Positions 1 to 6,640 of a DNA stretch of 15,837 nt are shown here, piece by piece. The number at the start of each line of letters is the position of its first letter. Within the stretch, counting starts at the first letter, position 1. Below the pieces are notes generated by a model. That model was not told where the DNA came from and searched no databases. It was given only the letters and a program-made list of their open reading frames with translations. The translations under genes were made by a program, and so were the position numbers. This DNA comes from an uncultured Solirubrobacterales bacterium (GTDB lineage: Bacteria > Actinomycetota > Thermoleophilia > Solirubrobacterales > Solirubrobacteraceae), in NCBI GenBank assembly GCA_903953065.1, contig CAJBIG010000178.1, positions 1 through 15,837 of the forward strand, written 5' to 3'.

Positions 1-930
1 ATGCTGAACATCGCGATTGAGCAGATCGCGATGTCCTGCGCTTCCTCGTCGCTGATCTTGATGGTGCAGGACCTTGGCACGCTGCCGATCCGCCTCTTCG
101 GCAGCGACGAGCAGAAGCAGCGCTTCCTGCCAGGCTGCGCCAGCGGTGAGAAGTCACCGGCCTTCGCGCTCTCCGAGCCTGAGGCCGGCTCCGACCCGGG
201 CGCGATGCGCACGACCGCCAAGCTTGACGGCGACGAGTGGGTAATCAACGGTTCGAAGAACTGGATCACCAACGCCGGCGTCGCCGACTTCTACGTCGTT
301 ATGGCTTCGACCGACCGCGAGAACCGCCGCATCGGCGCCTTCATCGTTGAAGCCGACCGCGAAGGGCTGTCAATCGGCAAGCTCGAGAAGAAGATGGGGA
401 TCAAAGGCTCACCGACCGGCTCGCCCGTCTTCGACGACGTTCGAATTCCGAAAGAGAACGTGATCGGCGACCCTGAGAAGGGGCTGAGCGTGGCGCTCGG
501 CGTGCTTGAGCGCACGCGGCTCGGCGCAGCGGCTCAAGCCGTCGGCATAGCTCAAGGCGCGACCAACTACGCCAACGAATACGCAAAAGAGCGGATCACC
601 TTCGGCAAGCCGATTCATGAGCACCAAGGCATTGCCTTCAAGCTCGCCGAGATGGAGGCCCGCACGGCGGCAGCGCGCGAGCTGACCTATCGCGCCGCAG
701 CAGCATCCGACCGCGACGAGCCGGGGCTGGCGAAGCTGACCTCAATGGCCAAGCTGATCGCCTCCGACACCGCCATGTGGGTCACAACGGAAGCCGTGCA
801 GGTTCTCGGCGGCTACGGCTACGTCAGCGAATACCCGGTCGAACGGATGATGCGCGACGCCAAGATCACTCAGATCTACGAGGGAACCAACGAGATCCAG
901 CGGATCGTGATCTCGCGGGCGATGAGGTAA
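1..930 (+). CDS. Acyl-CoA dehydrogenase, 5' end cut by window edge
   Basis: This is an FAD-dependent acyl-CoA dehydrogenase, which catalyses the first, alpha-beta desaturation step of acyl-CoA breakdown and passes electrons to ETF. Visible motifs are the family signature FALSEPEAGSD (residues 55-65 of the visible part), GSKNWITNAG (84-93) and the C-terminal flavin/substrate region ERITFGKPI. The catalytic base is probably the Glu of QIYEGTNEIQ (E294). The visible 309 residues are about 70-80 short of the usual ~380, and the missing part is N-terminal. The ATG at base 1 is therefore most likely an internal Met and the true start lies upstream of the window. The best fit is the short/branched-chain acyl-CoA group, since an HSD10-like dehydrogenase and a thiolase follow nearby, but exact substrate cannot be read from sequence. 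Confidence 0.93.
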   Translation: MLNIAIEQIAMSCASSSLILMVQDLGTLPIRLFGSDEQKQRFLPGCASGEKSPAFALSEPEAGSDPGAMRTTAKLDGDEWVINGSKNWITNAGVADFYVVMASTDRENRRIGAFIVEADREGLSIGKLEKKMGIKGSPTGSPVFDDVRIPKENVIGDPEKGLSVALGVLERTRLGAAAQAVGIAQGATNYANEYAKERITFGKPIHEHQGIAFKLAEMEARTAAARELTYRAAAASDRDEPGLAKLTSMAKLIASDTAMWVTTEAVQVLGGYGYVSEYPVERMMRDAKITQIYEGTNEIQRIVISRAMR

Positions 931-944
931 GGGCAGCGGTCGCG

Positions 945-1571
945 ATGCCAACGCTCTCCCGCATCGCTGTTGCATCGGTAGTCGCGCTTGCGGCCGGAAT
1001 CTCAAGTTCGGTGCTGCTCGGCGGCTTCAGCATCAACCCGACCTTCCATCTGATTCAGGTGATCGCGCTTGGCGTGCTCGGCGTGGCCGTGATCTTTGGC
1101 GGTGCGATCCTGATCGCCTTCCGCCTCTCCGATTACACGGCTCCGGAATCGGAAGCAGAGTTTGAGGCCCTTGTCGTTGAGAGCGAGCGGCTGGCCCGCC
1201 AGGGGCTGGCGGTAGAGCCGGATGAAGAGGAGTTCCTCGACCTTGACCCTTTCAATGACGAGGACTTTGAGGAGCTGGTGCGCGACGCGCTCGATGATCT
1301 CCCTGACCTGCTGCGCGAGGCGCTGGGGCGCAACGTCGCCGTCGTGATCTCAAACGGTGGTCGCCGCCAGCGCGCCTACGGCCTCTATCAGGGCGACGGC
1401 GCCACGCGTGACAACTACCCGGACAGAATCATCATCTTCCGCGACACGCTGCGCCGCGACTTCGGCCACGACCCGGCGCTGCTGCGCGAGCAGGTAGTCG
1501 TGACCGTGCGCCACGAGCTCGCCCACCACATTGGCTTTGACGAGCTCGGGGTGCAGGGCCTCGGGCTTTGA
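945..1571 (+). CDS. Membrane-anchored zincin-like metallopeptidase (Zincin_1 family)
   Basis: The predicted protein has 208 residues. Two hydrophobic segments at about residues 5-25 and 36-60 look like a membrane anchor. An acidic linker (about 66-115) follows, then a C-terminal domain ending in the zinc motif HELAHHIGFDE (190-200), where H190, E191 and H194 fit HExxH and the trailing Gly/Asp fit the Zincin_1 (PF06262, formerly DUF1025) pattern. Members are usually soluble proteins of about 110-150 residues, so the membrane extension is notable. The ATG at 945 was chosen because it comes 14 bases after the acyl-CoA dehydrogenase stop. A longer frame from 777 would overlap that gene heavily. 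An AAGGG at 929-933 is a weak ribosome site. Substrate and role are unknown. It may be translated from the acyl-CoA dehydrogenase transcript. Confidence 0.8.
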   Translation: MPTLSRIAVASVVALAAGISSSVLLGGFSINPTFHLIQVIALGVLGVAVIFGGAILIAFRLSDYTAPESEAEFEALVVESERLARQGLAVEPDEEEFLDLDPFNDEDFEELVRDALDDLPDLLREALGRNVAVVISNGGRRQRAYGLYQGDGATRDNYPDRIIIFRDTLRRDFGHDPALLREQVVVTVRHELAHHIGFDELGVQGLGL

Positions 1572-1578
1572 GCTGCGC

Positions 1579-2343
1579 TTAGCGGGGCGCCATCCGGATT
1601 GCGCCGTCGAGGCGGATCGTCTCACCGTTGAGCATCGGGTTCTCGGCGATCTGCTGAGCTAGCTGCGCGTACTCCTCCGGGCGGCCAAGGCGGCTTGGGA
1701 ACGGCACCTGAGCGCCGAGCGCGGCGCGCTTATCTTCCGGCAGCGCGCCAAGCAGCGGCGTGTCAAAGAGGCCGGGGGCGATCGTGTTTACGCGGATTCC
1801 CTTGTCGGCAAGGTCGCGCGCTGCGGTGATCGTCATTGCGACGACGCCGCCCTTTGAGGCTGAGTAGGCGATCTGCCCAACTTGGCCTTCGAAAGCGGCA
1901 ACCGATGCCGTGTTGATGCAGACGCCGCGCTCGCCTCCTTCGTCAGGCTCGTTGCTACTGAGCATGCTGAAAGCCGCGAGGCGCATCAGGTTGAAGGTGC
2001 CGATTAGGTTGATGTCGATGATCACCTTGAAGGCGTCGAGCGGGTGGGGCCCCTTGCTTGAAGCGACCTTGATCGGAATGCCGGTGCCGGCGCAGGAGAT
2101 TGCGATCCGCAATCCGCCTTCTACCTCGGCGGCCTTATCGACAGCTGCCTGAACTTGGTCTTCTTCGCGCACATCGGTTTGAACGAAAGTAATCCCCAGC
2201 TCTTCGGCCAGCGGCTCGCCCTTCTCGGGGTTGACGTCGGCGATTACGACGACCGCACCGGCCGCGTGGAGGCGGCGAACGGTTGCTTCGCCAAGTCCTG
2301 ATGCGCCGCCGGAGACGATTGCTCCCTTGCCTTCAATATCCAT
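1579..2343 (-). CDS. 3-hydroxyacyl-CoA dehydrogenase type 2 (SDR, HSD10-like)
   Basis: This 254-residue classical short-chain dehydrogenase oxidises 3-hydroxyacyl-CoA with NAD. The Rossmann glycine motif is GGASGLG (12-18) and Asp36 at the end of beta-2 favours NAD over NADP. The catalytic residues are Ser147, Tyr160 and Lys164 (YSASK). The NAG element reads SCAG (83-86). The C-terminal half strongly resembles human HSD17B10, including FDTPLLGALPE, VPFPSRLG and the ending RLDGAIRM. HSD10 acts in isoleucine breakdown (2-methyl-3-hydroxybutyryl-CoA) and short-chain beta-oxidation, which fits the neighbouring acyl-CoA dehydrogenase and thiolase. The start at 2343 is supported by AGGAG (plus-strand 2353-2357) nine bases upstream. 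The open frame runs on to 2676, but that extension is low-complexity and overlaps the thiolase. It converges on the zincin gene with a 7-bp gap. Confidence 0.92.
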   Translation of the reverse strand: MDIEGKGAIVSGGASGLGEATVRRLHAAGAVVVIADVNPEKGEPLAEELGITFVQTDVREEDQVQAAVDKAAEVEGGLRIAISCAGTGIPIKVASSKGPHPLDAFKVIIDINLIGTFNLMRLAAFSMLSSNEPDEGGERGVCINTASVAAFEGQVGQIAYSASKGGVVAMTITAARDLADKGIRVNTIAPGLFDTPLLGALPEDKRAALGAQVPFPSRLGRPEEYAQLAQQIAENPMLNGETIRLDGAIRMAPR

Positions 2344-2530
2344 TGTTAAAAGCTCCTGTTGGGTTGGGCGGCGAATGGTATGAGAAGGCGGCGAGCCGTG
2401 TCGGCGGCCGTCTGCTTTATGCTTACAGCCAGCCGGTGCAATCGCCCGGCACAAAGGCCCCGTGGAGTGCGACCGCCGGGGAAAACGTCCGTGGAGTGCG
2501 ACCGCCGGACCAAAAACCAAGGAGTAACCA
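2344..2530. promoter_or_regulatory. Divergent intergenic region between SDR and thiolase genes
   Basis: This 187-bp region lies between two divergently transcribed acyl-CoA genes and must contain both promoters. I could not find convincing -35/-10 pairs; TATGCT at 2418-2423 is a possible -10 for the thiolase with no good -35. Both flanking ribosome sites are strong: AGGAG for the SDR and AAGGAG (2519-2524) for the thiolase. Its 3' part carries the tandem 20-bp repeat annotated separately. Confidence 0.5.
2460..2508 (+). repeat. Tandem direct repeat of 20 bp, period 29 bp, upstream of thiolase
   Basis: The sequence CCGTGGAGTGCGACCGCCGG occurs exactly at 2460-2479 and again at 2489-2508. A degenerate third copy may precede it (GTGC at 2436-2439 followed by a GCCCGG-like block and a purine-rich tail). 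In RNA of the plus strand each unit can fold into a 6-bp hairpin (CCGUGG with CCGCCGG, one bulged C, one G-U pair) with a 7-nt loop. It ends 22 bp before the thiolase start codon. It could be a tandem operator, a leader RNA element, or a dispersed intergenic repeat; the sequence alone does not decide. Confidence 0.75.
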
Positions 2531-3697
2531 ATGCCCGAAGTCGTAATCGTTGATGCCGTCCGTACGCCGGTCGGCCGCGCATTCAAGGGGTCGCTTGCAA
2601 CGCTGCGTCCCGATGAAACAACCGCTTTTGTAATCGACCAGCTGTTGGAGCGAAACAGCGGCGTCGACCCTGCCACGGTCGAAGAGGTGATCTGCGGCTG
2701 CGGTCTGCCACAGGGCCTTCAGGCCAACAACATCGGCCGCATCGCCGTGCTGCTGAGCGAGCATCTGACCGACGCGACCAACGGTTCGACCGTGTCGCGC
2801 TACTGCGCTTCCGGCCTTGACGCAATCCGCATCGCCGCCAACAACATCGCCTCCGGCCAGGGCGACACCTACATCGCGGCCGGCGTCGAGTTCGTCTCGC
2901 GCTACAACGCGGCGCAGGAGGCAGGCCACCCGGAGGACCAGAACGAGAAGCTGCAGGGCAAGGAGCCCGGACAGCCGGACGCCTACATCGCGATGGGCCT
3001 GACGGCCGAGAACGTGGCCGACAAGTACGGCATCACGCGCGAGGAGCAGGACGAGTACGCCCAGCTCTCGCAGGAGCGCGCTGTTGCCGCTCAGGAGGCA
3101 GGCGTCTTCGCCCGTGAGATCGTCGCCGTGACGCTGCCCGACGGCACTGTCGTCGATACCGACGACGGCCCGCGCGCCGACTCAACGGTTGAGCGGCTCG
3201 CAAGCCTCAAGCCAGCCTTCCGCGAGGACGGCACGGTCACAGCAGGTAATGCCTGCCCGCTCAACGACGGCGCCGCAGCGGCGCTGCTGATGAGCGCCGA
3301 CAAGGCCGCCGAGCTGGGCCTCAAGCCCCGTGCCCGGATCATCACGGCCGCAACGGCAGGCAACGAGCCCGAGTACATGGGCGTCGCGCCGATTGGTGCG
3401 ATCAACAAGGCGCTTGACCGCGCCGGCCTGACGATCGACGACATCGATGTGATCGAACTGAACGAGGCCTTCGCAGCGCAGGTGCTGCCGATCGCCCGCG
3501 AGGTTGGCTTCAGCATCGACAAGCTCAACCCGCACGGCGGAGCAATCGCGCTCGGCCATCCGTTCGGAATGACCGGCGTGCGGATCATGACGACGCTGCT
3601 GAACGACCTCGAAACGCTCGACGGCCGCTACGGCCTCGAGACGATGTGCGTCGCCCAAGGTCAGGGCGAAGCGATGATCATCGAGCGCCTCAGCTAA
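2531..3697 (+). CDS. Acetyl-CoA acetyltransferase (thiolase)
   Basis: This full-length 388-residue thiolase performs the last, thiolytic step of beta-oxidation (acyl-CoA shortening) or the reverse condensation. The acyl-accepting cysteine is C92 in VSRYCASGLDA. NEAF (311-314), the histidine of GHPFGMTGVR (H343) and the C-terminal cysteine C373 complete the active site. The last motif reads CVAQGQG where many thiolases have CxGGGxG, so the loop around the second cysteine differs slightly. The ATG has a strong ribosome site, AAGGAG, six bases upstream. It is divergent from the HSD10-like dehydrogenase, and the pair plus the upstream acyl-CoA dehydrogenase cover three of the four beta-oxidation steps; no enoyl-CoA hydratase is in the window. 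Its stop codon interlocks with that of egtD (overlap 3694-3697). Confidence 0.94.
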   Translation: MPEVVIVDAVRTPVGRAFKGSLATLRPDETTAFVIDQLLERNSGVDPATVEEVICGCGLPQGLQANNIGRIAVLLSEHLTDATNGSTVSRYCASGLDAIRIAANNIASGQGDTYIAAGVEFVSRYNAAQEAGHPEDQNEKLQGKEPGQPDAYIAMGLTAENVADKYGITREEQDEYAQLSQERAVAAQEAGVFAREIVAVTLPDGTVVDTDDGPRADSTVERLASLKPAFREDGTVTAGNACPLNDGAAAALLMSADKAAELGLKPRARIITAATAGNEPEYMGVAPIGAINKALDRAGLTIDDIDVIELNEAFAAQVLPIAREVGFSIDKLNPHGGAIALGHPFGMTGVRIMTTLLNDLETLDGRYGLETMCVAQGQGEAMIIERLS

Positions 3698-4680
3698 ACG
3701 ACTGGACTGGACAGCGAGAGGGCGAAGCGCCCTTCGCTGTCGGTCCAAGTTTTCTCCAGCTTCAGGCCGGCGGCCCCAAGGTCGTCGGCCAGTCGCTGCG
3801 GCGTGAATTTGGCGCTGACTTCGGTCCGCAGCTCCTCGCCTGAAGCGAAGTCGATCGCCAGTGGGATTGCGGCGATCTTTACGTGCATTGCGCGGCTTGC
3901 ACGTAGCCGCATCTCAATCCATTCCTGGCCGCGGTCGTAGAACGCGACGTGCTCGAACGCGTCGACATCAAAGTCGGCGTCTAGGCTGCAGTTGATGACG
4001 CTCAGGACGTTGCGGTTGAAGGCCGCCGTTACGCCGGCGCTGTCGTTGTAGGCGGCTTCGATTACGGCCGGGTCCTTGACCAGGTCGGTGCCGAGCAGCA
4101 GGTGGTCGATCCCCGGCCGCAGCAGCGCCGCGATTGCGCGCAGAAGTTGCCTGCGCGAACCAGGCACGAAGTTGCCGATCGTCCCGCCGAGCAGCGCAAC
4201 GACGCGCGGAGCGCCCTCGATCGGCGGCGGAATGTATTCGAGGTGGCGCTCGAAGTCGCCGACGACGCCGATGATCTCAGCATCGGTAAAGCGTTCGCCG
4301 CAGATCTCACTGCAGCGGCGCACCATCGCTTCGGTTACGTCGAACGGCACGTAGCGCTGGAGCGTTCCCGCCGCTGCAGCTTGGTCGATCAGGATCATTG
4401 TCTTCTCGGCCGTTCCCGAACCGAGCTCAACCAGCTCTGCCATTCCTGAGGCGGCGACGATCTCGGCTCCGTCAGCTTCGAAGATTGAGCGTTCGGCGCG
4501 CGTCGGGTAGTACCCGGGCAGGTCGCAGATCTGGTCGAAGAGCTCGCCACCGGTTTCGTCATAGAAGTGCTTTGGCGCCAGCTCCTTGAACGGGCGCGTC
4601 AGGCCGTCGAGCACGTCGTCGGCAAGCGTGCGCTCATCACTCTCGTTCAGCGGGCAGATCACCCGCACGCGCTCGCTCAT
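3694..4680 (-). CDS. egtD: L-histidine N-alpha-methyltransferase EgtD
   Basis: EgtD trimethylates histidine to hercynine using three SAM, the first committed step of ergothioneine synthesis. The protein has 328 residues, close to the ~320 of mycobacterial EgtD. The SAM loop is ELGSGTAEKT (85-94). Residues matching the characterised histidine-binding set are visible: tyrosines in GYYPTR (57-58), Asn170 in IGNF, Tyr211 in YNDSAG, and Glu287 and Ser289 in TEVSAKF. It is the last gene of the GH15-pgl-egtB-egtD operon. Its ATG overlaps the egtB stop as ATGA (4677-4680) and lacks a clear ribosome site of its own, so it is probably translationally coupled to egtB. It converges on the thiolase with overlapping stop codons. 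Confidence 0.96.
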   Translation of the reverse strand: MSERVRVICPLNESDERTLADDVLDGLTRPFKELAPKHFYDETGGELFDQICDLPGYYPTRAERSIFEADGAEIVAASGMAELVELGSGTAEKTMILIDQAAAAGTLQRYVPFDVTEAMVRRCSEICGERFTDAEIIGVVGDFERHLEYIPPPIEGAPRVVALLGGTIGNFVPGSRRQLLRAIAALLRPGIDHLLLGTDLVKDPAVIEAAYNDSAGVTAAFNRNVLSVINCSLDADFDVDAFEHVAFYDRGQEWIEMRLRASRAMHVKIAAIPLAIDFASGEELRTEVSAKFTPQRLADDLGAAGLKLEKTWTDSEGRFALSLSSPVV

Positions 4681-5945
4681 TGGGGCACGTCGCGAACGAG
4701 CCGCACGCCACTAAAGATCTGTCTGCGCTGCGGCAGATCCCAGTTGCGGAAGCTTGGTGATGCCACGCGCCCGTCGGTCGCCCAAGAGCCGCCGCGCAGC
4801 ACGCGGTAACCCTTGCGGAAGAAGACCTCCGAGTACTCGGGGTATGGGTGGGCGCTGAAGCCGGGGTAGCCGTCGAACTCGCTCGCCGTCCACTCCCAAA
4901 GATTGCCGATCAGGTCGTGCGCTCCGCAGTCGGCAGCGCCATCAGGGTAGGCGCCGACCGGCGCGGTGTCGAAGCTGACCTGGCCGACGTTGGCACGGCC
5001 GCGGTCGGTCGGGGCGCCACGCTGCCACTGCGCCGCCGCCTCCCACTCCGCTTCGCTGGGCAGCCGTGCGCCGCGCGCGCTGGCAAAGGCTTCGGCCTCG
5101 AAGAAGCTGATGTGCGCCACCGGCCGGTCAGGGTCAAGAGCGCGAGGGCCGCAGCTGGTCAATTCGAGCGGCTGCTCGCTGCCGCTCAGTTCCCAGTAGC
5201 GCGGCGCAGTAATCGCCTCGTTTGTAACCCAAGCCCAGCCTTCGTCGCTCCACCACTGTCGCTCGCGGTAGCCGCCCTCGGAGGTGAACTCGAGCCAGCT
5301 TGCGTTCGTCACCGGCGTGCGGCCGATCTCAAAGCGCTCGACTCGCACGGCGCGGCGCGGCAGTTCGTTGTCGTAGGCGAACTGCTCGCCGCTGGCGCCG
5401 ATCGCCAGGTCGCCGCCGCCTACCTCGACGAACTCAAGACCGCTGTGCCCGCCTGGGGCGGGCGGTGGAGATTCGCGGAAGTCGGGGTCAAAACCGGCCA
5501 GCTGCGCCAGCGCCAGCGTCTGGCAGATTGTCTCGCGATGCTGGAGTTCGTGGCGCAAGACCATCTCGCCGATCTCAGCGTCAACGTCCTGCTGCGCGGC
5601 AAGTTCGAGTGCGCGGGCGCGCACAGCGGCGAGGTATTCGCGCGCCTCGCTGGCGTTCAGCTGCGCGATCTCGCCGCGCACCGCTCGCGGCGTCTCAAAG
5701 GCGTCGTACAGCGCTGCGAGCTCCGGCCGCAGCAGCGGCTTGCCGCCATCACGGTGAACGAGCCAGAGGTCCTCATAAGCGGCGATGTGGGCGATGTCCC
5801 AGACGAGCGGGCTCATGATCGGATCGATCTGGCGCTCGAGGTCTTGATCGCTAACTGCTCCCGTCAGCTCCAGCGTTCGCCGCCTCGTGCTGATCAGCAG
5901 ATCGGGCAGGCCTGCGGCCCCTGCGCTTGCTGGCGTCGTAGGCAT
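4677..5945 (-). CDS. egtB: Ergothioneine biosynthesis protein EgtB (non-heme iron sulfoxide synthase)
   Basis: EgtB joins hercynine to a thiol donor (gamma-glutamylcysteine or cysteine) with O2 to give the sulfoxide intermediate of ergothioneine. The protein has 422 residues and the two expected parts: an N-terminal DinB-like four-helix domain and a C-terminal FGE-sulfatase/C-type-lectin-like domain (about 170-420; motifs RLPSEAEWE, GNLWEW and VLRGGSW). The iron ligands fit H53 plus the HxxxHxE motif with H132, H136 and E138. Tyr380 before VLRGGSW matches the catalytic tyrosine position of mycobacterial EgtB. The start has GGAG (plus-strand 5952-5955) six bases upstream, next to the pgl stop. 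egtA, egtC and egtE are not in this window, so the thiol donor cannot be settled here. Confidence 0.95.
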   Translation of the reverse strand: MPTTPASAGAAGLPDLLISTRRRTLELTGAVSDQDLERQIDPIMSPLVWDIAHIAAYEDLWLVHRDGGKPLLRPELAALYDAFETPRAVRGEIAQLNASEAREYLAAVRARALELAAQQDVDAEIGEMVLRHELQHRETICQTLALAQLAGFDPDFRESPPPAPGGHSGLEFVEVGGGDLAIGASGEQFAYDNELPRRAVRVERFEIGRTPVTNASWLEFTSEGGYRERQWWSDEGWAWVTNEAITAPRYWELSGSEQPLELTSCGPRALDPDRPVAHISFFEAEAFASARGARLPSEAEWEAAAQWQRGAPTDRGRANVGQVSFDTAPVGAYPDGAADCGAHDLIGNLWEWTASEFDGYPGFSAHPYPEYSEVFFRKGYRVLRGGSWATDGRVASPSFRNWDLPQRRQIFSGVRLVRDVPQ

Positions 5946-5956
5946 CTGGAGCTCCG

Positions 5957-6640
5957 TTAGCTGTCGCTTTCGCCAAGCGCGGCCGCGTCAGCGATCAGCG
6001 TCATGCGGTCGGCCGGAAGCAGTGAGGCTGGCGCTTGAGGGCCGGGCTCGCCGAGCGTCAATGCCAGCGCATCGGCCTTGCCGGCGCCGGTCACGAGCAG
6101 GACGATGTCGGTGACCCCCGAGAGCGTCGGCAGCGAGAGGCTGACCCTCTCCGGGGGTGGCTTCGGCGAGTTGACAACAGGGATCACGCGCGCGCCCGTC
6201 ATCGCGAGCTCCGGATGACCGGGAAATAGCGAAGCGGTGTGACCGTCAGGCCCGAGGCCCAGCAGTACGACGTCAAGCTGAGTGTCGCCGAGTTGTTCGC
6301 AGTAGTCGGCGGCGGCCGCGTCTGGGCCGAGTTCACCCTTCACGCGGTGAAGCGTGGCACCCGGCAGCTTCAGCGTCTGCTGCAGCAGCAGGGAATTCGC
6401 CTGTGGATCCTCAGGCCCGACGCAGCGCTCATCGGCAAGCCAGAGGTGAACGCCGTCGCCGTTGCCAAGCAGGTCGCTGAGGATTTCGTAGGTGCGGTCG
6501 GGCGTGTTGCCGCCGGAGCAGGCCAAGTGCGCTTCCCCGCGGGCGCTGATCGCCGCTTCGAGCATCTTCGTGATCGTCGCTGCCGCCAGCTGTGAAGCAT
6601 CCTCAGCGTCGTCACAGCGCTGCACTTTAAATTGGCTCAT
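5957..6640 (-). CDS. pgl: 6-phosphogluconolactonase
   Basis: This cytosolic enzyme hydrolyses 6-phosphogluconolactone to 6-phosphogluconate, step two of the oxidative pentose phosphate pathway. The 227-residue protein is full length for the Pgl (SugarP isomerase-like) family. Motifs are SGGNTP (42-47), LADERCV (68-74), GLGPDGHTASLFP (128-140) and RVSLSLPTL (165-173). The start is supported by GAGGAG five bases upstream and overlaps the GH15 stop as ATGA (6637-6640). It lies 11 bp before egtB. The usual partners zwf, gnd and tal are absent here. A glycosidase upstream and ergothioneine genes downstream suggest a sugar-to-NADPH and redox-protection grouping, which is inference. Confidence 0.94.
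   Translation of the reverse strand: MSQFKVQRCDDAEDASQLAAATITKMLEAAISARGEAHLACSGGNTPDRTYEILSDLLGNGDGVHLWLADERCVGPEDPQANSLLLQQTLKLPGATLHRVKGELGPDAAAADYCEQLGDTQLDVVLLGLGPDGHTASLFPGHPELAMTGARVIPVVNSPKPPPERVSLSLPTLSGVTDIVLLVTGAGKADALALTLGEPGPQAPASLLPADRMTLIADAAALGESDS

Noticed and set aside
2460..2508. Two repeats with a short spacer as a mini-CRISPR
   Set aside because: Only two copies, a 9-bp spacer, and no cas genes; CRISPR spacers are about 30 bp or more.
2344..2676. N-terminal extension of the SDR frame up to 2676 on the minus strand
   Set aside because: It overlaps the thiolase start, has no similarity to SDR proteins, crosses the repeat, and a strong ribosome site marks the start at 2343.
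4848..5960. Long plus-strand open frame opposite egtB (370 codons)
   Set aside because: It is a shadow of egtB caused by high GC; composition is Ala/Arg-rich and no domain is recognisable.
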